Below are positions 46,527 through 53,246 of a stretch of 64,000 nucleotides of DNA, piece by piece. The notes under the pieces are model-generated. The model was not told the origin of the DNA and made no database searches. It saw only the letters and a list, made by a program, of their open reading frames with translations. This stretch comes from Pantoea latae (GTDB lineage Bacteria > Pseudomonadota > Gammaproteobacteria > Enterobacterales > Enterobacteriaceae): the NCBI RefSeq assembly GCF_002077695.1, contig NZ_MWUE01000024.1, forward strand, positions 42,558-106,557, written 5' to 3'. Within the stretch, counting starts at the first letter, position 1. Each line of letters starts with the position of its first letter. Position numbers and translations under genes: made by a program.

Positions 46527-46542
46527 TGTGAACTGTGTCACG
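46527..46542 (-). promoter_or_regulatory. CRP-like site upstream of tsx
   Basis: TGTGA-ACTGTG-TCACG matches the CRP core at 9 of 10 positions. It lies between tsx and the sensor kinase 3' end, roughly 190-205 bases before the tsx start, so it most likely serves tsx. Confidence 0.6.
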
Positions 46543-46610
46543 AAAATAAGCCGCAGCGAACGGAACGCCGCAACCGTTTACGTTGTCGGCATCGCACGCG
46601 AACAGGAAAA

Positions 46611-47966
46611 TCAGGGCAGGGTGACGCGCACCTGCAATCCGCAGATGGCGCCCTGCGGATTGAGGCAGTTTGAGAGGGAAACCTGGATATGGTGCTTCTG
46701 GGCGACGCTGCGCACAATCGACAGACCTAAGCCGCTGCCCTGCGCCTTCACCGTCGGCGCGCGGGTAAAGCGGTCAAAGGCGCGATCGATAAAGGACTCC
46801 GGCATGCCCGGCCCGTTATCGACGATATCCACCACCGTGCGGTCGCCGACGCGGTGCAGCAGCACGTCTACCAGGCTCCCTTCCGGGGTATGCAGCATGG
46901 CGTTGCCGATCAGGTTGTCGAACAGGCTGCGCAGCTCAGAGCGGCTCGCCTGCAGGCGATAGTGGGTCGAGCCGTTAAAGCCGATGTCGATGCCGCGCTT
47001 ATCGGCCACCACCATCAGCTGCTCGATGCTCTCTTTCAGCAGATCCTCCAGCTCGATATGCTCCACCGAGGCGACCACGGTTTGATCTTCCTGACGAGAG
47101 ATATTGAGCAGCTGCGCCACCAGATGGCGCGTGCGCGTCACCCCCGCCTCCAGCTGATCGAACTGGCGGCTCGCTTCGCCCGGCTGAATATGCTGACGCA
47201 GATTCTCCAGCTGCAGCGTCACCGCCGTCACCGGCGTGCGCAGCTCGTGCGCGGCGTCCTCCAGAAACTGGCGCTGCGACGACCAGGCGGCGCGCAGCTT
47301 GTTGAGCAGCGAATTGTAGGCCTCCACCAGCGGCAGGATCTCATCCGGCAGCCCCTCTGGCGACACCAGATGCGGATGCAGCGTCTCCTGCGCGGCGATC
47401 TCGCGCGAGGCGACGCGCAGATCGCGGGTAATTTTGCGCACCACCAGCCAGATCACCAGCAGCGAGAGCGGCATCATTAAAATCAGCGGGATAATCGCCG
47501 ACAGCGCGCGTTTCACCATCACCGAACGCATATAGCTCAGGTTATGCATCACCTGGATGGTTTTGATCTCGCTGCCCGGCTCGCCGGGACGGGTATAGAT
47601 GCGCCAGCCGCACTCGTCGCAGCTGCCGACATCAATATCGTGCCAGCCTTTTTCCGCCTGCAGCGGCGCGTGCAGCTCTGGCCAGGAGCTGGCGCGCAGC
47701 TTGCCGTTGCTGTCCCACAGCTGCACCACGTAGGCGCTCTTCACCTTGTCGGCGTGCAGCATCAGCGGCATCAGCGCCGGGATCTCTTTATTGGTCGCCC
47801 AGGCGTCGGCGATTTTCGTCAGCTGGTCATCCTTCATGGTGCCGATCATCTCGCCGTAGCAGCTGAAGAAGTACCAGGTGACGCCGCCGATCATCAGCAG
47901 GTGGATAATCAGCAGCGTGCTCAGCAGCTTGTTGCGCAGGGAGCGCATAAAAGTGAACGGCTTCAT
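46611..47966 (-). CDS. Two-component sensor histidine kinase (QseC/TctE-like)
   Basis: A 451-residue membrane kinase. TM1 (about 14-34) and TM2 (about 155-177) enclose a periplasmic sensor of about 120 residues containing a CDEC motif (Cys116, Cys119). Then come a HAMP-like linker, the HisKA box EDAAHELRTPV with His240, and the ATPase domain (NLIGNAMLHTP N-box, DNGPGMP, GSGLGLSIV). It phosphorylates the OmpR-type regulator encoded upstream, with a 4-base overlap (ATGA). The signal is unknown; the close Cys pair could bind metal or sense redox. Confidence 0.87.
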   Translation of the reverse strand: MKPFTFMRSLRNKLLSTLLIIHLLMIGGVTWYFFSCYGEMIGTMKDDQLTKIADAWATNKEIPALMPLMLHADKVKSAYVVQLWDSNGKLRASSWPELHAPLQAEKGWHDIDVGSCDECGWRIYTRPGEPGSEIKTIQVMHNLSYMRSVMVKRALSAIIPLILMMPLSLLVIWLVVRKITRDLRVASREIAAQETLHPHLVSPEGLPDEILPLVEAYNSLLNKLRAAWSSQRQFLEDAAHELRTPVTAVTLQLENLRQHIQPGEASRQFDQLEAGVTRTRHLVAQLLNISRQEDQTVVASVEHIELEDLLKESIEQLMVVADKRGIDIGFNGSTHYRLQASRSELRSLFDNLIGNAMLHTPEGSLVDVLLHRVGDRTVVDIVDNGPGMPESFIDRAFDRFTRAPTVKAQGSGLGLSIVRSVAQKHHIQVSLSNCLNPQGAICGLQVRVTLP

Positions 47967-48622
47967 AGCGCAGGCACGCGCCAGCCGAGACCGCGCACGT
48001 TGCGGATGGCGTCGTTATCGAGTTTGCGGCGCATGCCGTGGATCAGCACGTCCACTGCGTTGCTGGTGACCTCTTCGCCCCAGCCGTAGATGCGGTTTTC
48101 CAGCTGCTCGCGCGACAGAATGGCGCCGGGGCGCTCCAGCAGGGCGTAAAGCAGCGCATATTCGCGCGCGGTGAGCTGCTCGCGCTGGCCCTTGTAGAGC
48201 ACTTCACGCGTCATCATATCCAGCTGGACGTCGCCGCTGCCGAGCAGCGAGTCCGCCGCACCGTGGCGACGTCGGGTAATTGCACGCATGCGCGCCAGCA
48301 CCTCTTGCAGATCGAAGGGTTTGAGAAGGTAGTCGTCGGCGCCGCAGTCCAGCCCCTGCACGCGCTGCGCCACGGTGTCGCGCGCGGTTAAAATCAGCAC
48401 CGGCGTGGCGTCGCCGCGTCCGCGCGCGCGCTTCAGCACCTGCAGGCCGTCGTCGCGCGGCAGGCCGAGATCGAGCAGCACGCAGGTGTAGCCGCCTTCG
48501 TTCCAGGCGTGATGGGCGAACACTCCGTCGCGCACCCAGTCAACCGACCAGCCTGCGGCCTCCAGCGCCAGCTGCAGGTTAGCGCCGATCATTTCATCAT
48601 CTTCAACCAGCAGCACGCGCAT
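47963..48622 (-). CDS. OmpR/PhoB-family response regulator (QseB/TctD-like)
   Basis: A 219-residue regulator. The receiver domain (1-115) has the acidic pair EDD, phospho-acceptor Asp51 in VLLDLGLP, Thr in ILTARD and Lys in LLKPFDL. The winged-helix DNA-binding domain follows (about 130-219: LTAREYALLYALLERPGAILSREQL, NAVDVLIHGMRRKL, VRGLGWRV). It is first in a two-gene operon with the kinase. The divergent region to the AraC-type gene has phased repeats that look like its binding sites. The closest named relatives I recognise are QseB, TctD and PmrA. Confidence 0.9.
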   Translation of the reverse strand: MRVLLVEDDEMIGANLQLALEAAGWSVDWVRDGVFAHHAWNEGGYTCVLLDLGLPRDDGLQVLKRARGRGDATPVLILTARDTVAQRVQGLDCGADDYLLKPFDLQEVLARMRAITRRRHGAADSLLGSGDVQLDMMTREVLYKGQREQLTAREYALLYALLERPGAILSREQLENRIYGWGEEVTSNAVDVLIHGMRRKLDNDAIRNVRGLGWRVPAL

Positions 48623-48667
48623 GAAAATCGTCCTCGTATACAGATAGCCAGAGTGTACGCCGCGATT

Positions 48668-48733
48668 ATTAGCACAGAATTAAAATCGCGCTGCGGCGCC
48701 CGTTGCTAATTCTGCGCTAATTTTCCGCTAATT
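48668..48733. promoter_or_regulatory. 11-bp-phased response-regulator boxes
   Basis: Three direct repeats GCTAATT start at 48705, 48716 and 48727, exactly 11 bp apart (6-N5-6 spacing). A second, oppositely oriented pair ATTAGC-N5-ATTAAA lies at 48668-48684. PmrA/QseB-type regulators bind such hexamer direct repeats. The arrangement suggests control of both the regulator operon and the AraC-type gene. Confidence 0.65.
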
Positions 48734-48796
48734 AAGGGATAAATTTTCCGCGCTACAGTGGGCTCACTGAACATCATGCCGTATCAGGAGGAACAC

Positions 48797-49165
48797 ATGA
48801 ATCAGCGCGAATTTATTCGTAGCCTGCTGGAGTGGATTGAAGGCAACTTAGGCCAGGATCTGCATCTGGATGAGGTGTCGCGCCGCTCGGGCTATTCCCG
48901 CTGGCATCTGCAGCGTCTGTTTCGTCAGCACACCGGCTTTTCGCTGGCGGAATATATTCGCCAGCGCCGGCTGACGGAGTCCGCTCTGCTGCTGCTGAAC
49001 AGCAATGAGGCGATCCTGCAGGTGGCGATGAACTACGGTTTCGACACCCAGCAGGCTTACACCCGCACCTTTAAAAACTATTTCCGCGTCACGCCGGGAC
49101 AGCTGCGCCGTCAGCGCCGCGTCGAGCCGGACCGGCTGCTGTTTCCGCTGGCGATGGCGAGCTGA
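48797..49165 (+). CDS. MarA/SoxS-like AraC-family regulator
   Basis: A 122-residue, single-domain AraC/XylS protein with the two helix-turn-helix motifs of the MarA/SoxS/TetD group (LHLDEVSRRSGYSRWHLQRLFRQHTG and ILQVAMNYGFDTQQAYTRTFKNYF). It has no ligand domain, so its own level probably sets activity. AGGAGGAACAC gives a strong ribosome binding site for ATG 48797. Its promoter contains the phased repeats described above, so it is probably a target of the divergent two-component system. Target genes are not known. Confidence 0.85.
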   Translation: MNQREFIRSLLEWIEGNLGQDLHLDEVSRRSGYSRWHLQRLFRQHTGFSLAEYIRQRRLTESALLLLNSNEAILQVAMNYGFDTQQAYTRTFKNYFRVTPGQLRRQRRVEPDRLLFPLAMAS

Positions 49166-49202
49166 CCGCAACAAACAGGTGCCACGGATCGCTGAATTGT
49201 TT

Positions 49203-49233
49203 AGTCTGCTTTTTTCCGGCAGACAAGCAGACT
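49203..49233 (+). promoter_or_regulatory. Inverted repeats before a LysR gene
   Basis: AGTCTGCT (49203-49210) and AGCAGACT (49226-49233) form a perfect inverted repeat ending one base before the ATG at 49235. A third GCAGAC lies between them. This could be an autoregulatory site. Confidence 0.4.
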
Positions 49234-49234
49234 C

Positions 49235-50125
49235 ATGGACAACAGCGAAAACTTAACGGCGATGATGATGTTCGCCCGCGTGGTGGAGTGCAGAAGCTTT
49301 AGCGAGGCCGCGCGCGCGCTCGGCCTGTCGAAATCGCACGTCAGTCGGGAGATCGCCCGGCTTGAGGTGCGGCTGGGCTTTAAGCTGCTGCAGCGCACCA
49401 CGCGCGCTATGGCGTTGACCGAACTGGGCCAGGCCTACTATCCCTTCTGTACCCGCATGCTGGCGGAGATGCATCGCGCCGACGCTTTCGTCCAGCAGCT
49501 GCATCAGAACGCGGCGGGCAATGTGCGGCTACAGGCGCCGGTGACCTACGGCTGCCAGTGCGTGGCGCCCGCACTTAATCCCTTTCTGCGGCGTCATATC
49601 CATATCAACGTCGATCTCGACCTGACCGATCGCAGCAGCGATCGGCTGGAGGAGCAGGTTGATATCGCCATCCTTATTCGCGCCCGCGCGCCGCAGGGCG
49701 CGCACGTCCGGGTGCTGGGCGATATCGACTGGGGACTCTACGCCGCCCCGGCCTATCTGGCGCAGCGCGCGCCCATTACCCATCCCGATATGCTGCCGCG
49801 CCACGATCTGCTGATGTTTCACGGCCCGGCGCACACCGCGGCGCTGCCTTTCCGCCGCGATAAGCAGCGGCTGGCGGTCGACGTGCGCAGCCGCTTTCGC
49901 GCCAACAACAGCATGGCGCTGCTCAACGCCGCGCAGGCGGGCAGCGGCATCGCCTATCTGCCTTCCTACATGGCGCAGGCGGCGCTGGCGCGCGGCGAAA
50001 TCACCCAGCTGCTGGCGGAGTGGCAGATGGACCGCCTGCAGAGCTACCTGCTGCTGAACGAGGCGCAGCCCGCCGCACCGGTCAGCCTGCTGTGCGACGC
50101 GCTGATTGCCGCACTCGGCGGCTGA
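49235..50125 (+). CDS. LysR-type transcriptional regulator
   Basis: A 296-residue LysR-family regulator of the CrgA/DsdC-like branch. The winged helix at 8-65 (FARVVECRSFSEAARALGLSKSHVSREIARLEVRLG) is followed by an effector domain with VRLQAPVTYGCQCVAP and SGIAYLPSYMAQAALARGEI. It lies 107 bases before an MFS efflux gene on the same strand and may regulate it. A TTGTTGC/GCAACAA hairpin in that gap could be part of the control site. The ligand is unknown. Confidence 0.8.
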   Translation: MDNSENLTAMMMFARVVECRSFSEAARALGLSKSHVSREIARLEVRLGFKLLQRTTRAMALTELGQAYYPFCTRMLAEMHRADAFVQQLHQNAAGNVRLQAPVTYGCQCVAPALNPFLRRHIHINVDLDLTDRSSDRLEEQVDIAILIRARAPQGAHVRVLGDIDWGLYAAPAYLAQRAPITHPDMLPRHDLLMFHGPAHTAALPFRRDKQRLAVDVRSRFRANNSMALLNAAQAGSGIAYLPSYMAQAALARGEITQLLAEWQMDRLQSYLLLNEAQPAAPVSLLCDALIAALGG

Positions 50126-50232
50126 TTGTTGCTCTCTGGCAACAAAGGGCGGCGTCTGGCAATTATCGCGCCGCCACTGTTGTTTGCGCCTCAACGACGT
50201 TAGCCTGAAAGCCGGACAATCATGGGGGCTTT

Positions 50233-51429
50233 ATGGAAGCGATCGCCGCGCCAGACGCGCAAATCTGGAAACGTAACTTATGGGTGTGTGTGCTGGGTTC
50301 GTTCAGCACCATCGTGGCGATGACGCTGCTGCTGCCGTTTCTGCCGCTCTACGTGCGCCAGCTCGGCGTGACCGAGCCGGCGGCGATTGCGCGCTGGTCC
50401 GGGCTGGCCTACGGCGCCACCTTTTTCAGCGCCGCGCTGACCGCGCCGCTCTGGGGCCGACTGGCGGATCGCTATGGGCGCAAGCTGATGCTGATCCGCG
50501 CCAGCCTCGGCATGGCGATCGCGATGGCGCTGATCGGCATGGCGACCGCGCCCTGGCAGCTGGTGGCGCTGCGGCTGCTGGCGGGGCTGCTCGGCGGCTA
50601 CGCCTCTGGCTCGACGATTCTGGTGGCGGCGCAGACGCCGAAGGCGCACACCGGCTGGGCGCTGGGCGTGCTCTCGTCCGGGATTATGGCGGGCAACGTG
50701 GTCGGCCCACTGCTGGGCGGCGTGCTGCCGCCGCTGATTGGCATCCGGCATACCTTCTGGCTGACCGGCGGCGTTATTTTTCTCGCCTTTCTCGCCACCA
50801 CCTTCTTGCTGAAAGAGCTGCCGCGCCAGCCTGCCGCGCCGCGCCGCGCGCAAGAGGCGCCGGACGTCGGCCGCCACGGCGTGGTGAAGCTGATGTGGCT
50901 GTCGGGCATGCTGCTGATTTTTGCCAATATGTCGATTGAGCCGATTATCACGCTTTATATCGGCCAGTTTGTGCAGGGCGACCACGCGATTACCGTCACC
51001 GCCGGGCTGGTGATGGCCGCCGCCGCGCTGGGCAGCATTCTCTCGGCGCCGCGGCTCGGCAGGCTGGCGGACCGCATCGGCCACGGGCGCGTGCTGAGCG
51101 CCGGTCTGATCGCCTGCGCGGCGCTGCTGATCCCGCAGGCGTTTATCACCGCCGCGTGGCAGCTGGTGGCGCTGCGCTTTCTGATGGGCATGGCGCTGGG
51201 CGGACTGCTGCCCTGTATCACGGCGATTATTCGTCATAGCGTGCCGGAAGGGCAGGTTGGCCGCATGCTCGGCTACTCGACCTCGGCGCAGTATATCGGC
51301 CAGGTGAGCGGCCCGCTGTTTGGCGGGTTTGTCGGCGGCGCGTTCGGCATGCGGCCGGTGTTTCTGCTGACGGCAGCGGTGATGTTGTTGTGTGGCGCGG
51401 TGAACTGGCGCCGCAGCCGACATCATTAA
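50233..51429 (+). CDS. MFS drug efflux transporter (MdtG-like)
   Basis: A 398-residue 12-span DHA1 facilitator resembling MdtG. The motif A loop GRLADRYGRKLMLIRA follows span 2, GNVVGPLLGGVLPPLIGIR is in span 5, and a second motif A (GRLADRIGHGRVL) appears in the C-half. E. coli MdtG contributes to fosfomycin and deoxycholate resistance. Substrate here is unknown. It follows a LysR gene and precedes XRE-ImmA/PIN module 2. Confidence 0.78.
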   Translation: MEAIAAPDAQIWKRNLWVCVLGSFSTIVAMTLLLPFLPLYVRQLGVTEPAAIARWSGLAYGATFFSAALTAPLWGRLADRYGRKLMLIRASLGMAIAMALIGMATAPWQLVALRLLAGLLGGYASGSTILVAAQTPKAHTGWALGVLSSGIMAGNVVGPLLGGVLPPLIGIRHTFWLTGGVIFLAFLATTFLLKELPRQPAAPRRAQEAPDVGRHGVVKLMWLSGMLLIFANMSIEPIITLYIGQFVQGDHAITVTAGLVMAAAALGSILSAPRLGRLADRIGHGRVLSAGLIACAALLIPQAFITAAWQLVALRFLMGMALGGLLPCITAIIRHSVPEGQVGRMLGYSTSAQYIGQVSGPLFGGFVGGAFGMRPVFLLTAAVMLLCGAVNWRRSRHH

Positions 51430-51527
51430 TTTAAATCATTATCCTGTCAGGAGGGGAGCTGATACTGTGTGCCATAGTTAACATGGAAGCTTGAAAAGTT
51501 CCCGTGAACGTTAACCGGGAGTAACCT

Positions 51528-52691
51528 ATGAATATCCAGGAATATATAGCGGAACGCTTGTTTGCTGCGCGCGCTGAAGCGGGTTTAAGCGCTGTCGCCG
51601 TTGCCGATGCGATTGGCGTCGTGCGGCAAACTTACAGTAAGTTTGAGCAGGCGCAGGGCGTACCGACCGTGACGCAGCTTATTGCGCTCTGTAAGCTTTA
51701 TAACAAACCGATCGGCTATTTTTACGACAGCGATGAAGGCACGTTTCGCTTCGCCATGCGGGCGGACCATCCCGATATGCTGGACAGCAAGCTGCGCAAT
51801 GCGCTTATCAGCAAACTCCAGCATATCCATGCCATTGAGGAAGCCGCAGACGCCAGACAGCCAGAAGATCTTCCCAATTCGCTGCCGATATTTACGGCGA
51901 AGGAAGAGGATCTGTTAAGGGTCGAGGATAAAGCCGCAGAAGAGCGGCGGCGTCTCGGCGTCGGCGATGCCACCTGCGTCGGCGATATCGTGGCGCTGCT
52001 GGAGTCATTCGATATCCGCGTCATCCCCTTTAGCCATCAGGCTGAAGAGGGACTGGTGTCCGGTTTTTCGGCCTTTAGCGATAAATACGGCACGGCGATC
52101 TACGTCAATAATCACCCTTCCGTGTCGGTTGAGAGACAGATATTCAGCATCTGCCACGAATACGCGCATATCATTTTTCATCGCGACGACTATACCGGTC
52201 CCGCAAAAACCTATAAAACGCGCGGCAAATCGGTTTCGCCAGAAGAGAAAGTCGCCAATCATTTCGCCGCCTGTTTTTTGATCCCTGAGCATGCGCTGCG
52301 TAAGCAGTTCCTGATGCAGGGCGGCGGATGGGCCTATGAGGAGACGGTTATGCGGCTAAAAAGCATTTACCGCGTCTCCTTTGCCTGCATGGTCGACCGT
52401 CTGAGCAAATGTCGATTAATATCGCCAAAAAACGCAGCCTGGCTCTGGAGCATTACGCAGCAAAAAGGCTGGAACAGGCAGGAACCCAAGCCGATAAGGG
52501 ATCCGCTCAGCTATAAAGAGCGCCTGCTGGTGCTCTCTCGCAAGGCGTGGGAAGCAGGAACGGCATCGGAATCTTTCCTGGCGGATCTGCTGGAACTCAA
52601 CAGAAAGGAGCTAAGCGTACTGCTGGAAAAATGGTACGCCGATCAGGAGGCTGGCGAGGATGCCTTTTCAATGCCCCAGATGCGTCATTGA
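51528..52691 (+). CDS. XRE-ImmA/IrrE (COG2856) regulator-peptidase, module 2
   Basis: A 387-residue protein: N-terminal XRE helix-turn-helix (about 5-65, EAGLSAVAVADAIGVVRQTYSKFE), a linker of about 80 residues, then an ImmA/IrrE metallopeptidase. HEYAH is at 210-214 and the acidic ligand is in PEEKVANHFAACFLIP (Glu240). It shares the architecture of the product at 36.2 kb, but the linker, spacing and most residues differ, so the two are not a recent duplication. GTTAAC occurs twice upstream (51477, 51510) as a possible operator. A PIN gene overlaps its last 32 bases. Confidence 0.82.
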   Translation: MNIQEYIAERLFAARAEAGLSAVAVADAIGVVRQTYSKFEQAQGVPTVTQLIALCKLYNKPIGYFYDSDEGTFRFAMRADHPDMLDSKLRNALISKLQHIHAIEEAADARQPEDLPNSLPIFTAKEEDLLRVEDKAAEERRRLGVGDATCVGDIVALLESFDIRVIPFSHQAEEGLVSGFSAFSDKYGTAIYVNNHPSVSVERQIFSICHEYAHIIFHRDDYTGPAKTYKTRGKSVSPEEKVANHFAACFLIPEHALRKQFLMQGGGWAYEETVMRLKSIYRVSFACMVDRLSKCRLISPKNAAWLWSITQQKGWNRQEPKPIRDPLSYKERLLVLSRKAWEAGTASESFLADLLELNRKELSVLLEKWYADQEAGEDAFSMPQMRH

Positions 52692-53178
52692 TACCAATGT
52701 CCTGTCCGATTTCTATGGGTGCGGCTGTTTAGCGCTGATCTGGCAGCTGTTTCCCGGCGGCGTCTGGATCGACCCTTACGTATGCGAAGAGCTGAAGGTG
52801 AAATACCAGCTGGACGTTCAGCAGACGCTAGCGCGTTTGCAGCTGCCTTACGCCTTCACCAACGATTACGAACCCGAACATTACGCGGAAATGCAGGAAA
52901 TTAAAGTACGCCGACGCGCGCTTAAACATGCTGATATAAGCTGTGTTCTTCAGGCGCGTTTACAGGATGCAACCTGTCTCTCTGCCGATAATGCGGTGTT
53001 TAAAACCTGTCAGGAGAGGGGGATCAGAGTCGCCAGACATGGCGGCATTCTGGAAGAGGCGATTAACCGCCATATGCTGAGCAAAGCGCAGGCGCGCCAC
53101 TTTTTTCAGGCCTTCCTCGATCGCGGTCTAACCATGAAACCCTCTATCCGCGACGCGCTGCTGGCAAAATTTTCCTGA
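52660..53178 (+). CDS. PIN-domain protein, module 2 (putative RNase toxin)
   Basis: A 172-residue protein with a PIN core: VIDTNVLSDFY (first acidic residue), a glutamate in YVCEELKVKY, LKHADISCVLQARL, and CLSADNAVFKTC. It opens with MPFQCPRC, and CPRC could bind metal. ATG 52660 lies inside the XRE-ImmA gene (32-base overlap, other frame), so translation is coupled. It has the DUF4411-like flavour of PIN proteins paired with ImmA-type genes, which I can only suggest. It converges on gcd. Confidence 0.78.
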   Translation: MPFQCPRCVIDTNVLSDFYGCGCLALIWQLFPGGVWIDPYVCEELKVKYQLDVQQTLARLQLPYAFTNDYEPEHYAEMQEIKVRRRALKHADISCVLQARLQDATCLSADNAVFKTCQERGIRVARHGGILEEAINRHMLSKAQARHFFQAFLDRGLTMKPSIRDALLAKFS

Positions 53179-53183
53179 AACGG

Positions 53184-53218
53184 CAAAAAAAATGCCGGTC
53201 ACCTCAGGTGACCGGCAT
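53184..53218 (-). terminator. gcd terminator
   Basis: A perfect 12-bp stem ATGCCGGTCACC/GGTGACCGGCAT with a TCA loop. On the minus strand it is followed by T8, so it ends the gcd transcript. On + it would give only a hairpin without a T-run. Confidence 0.93.
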
Positions 53219-53246
53219 CAGACGTGCGTTTTAGCTTAGTGCTCGT

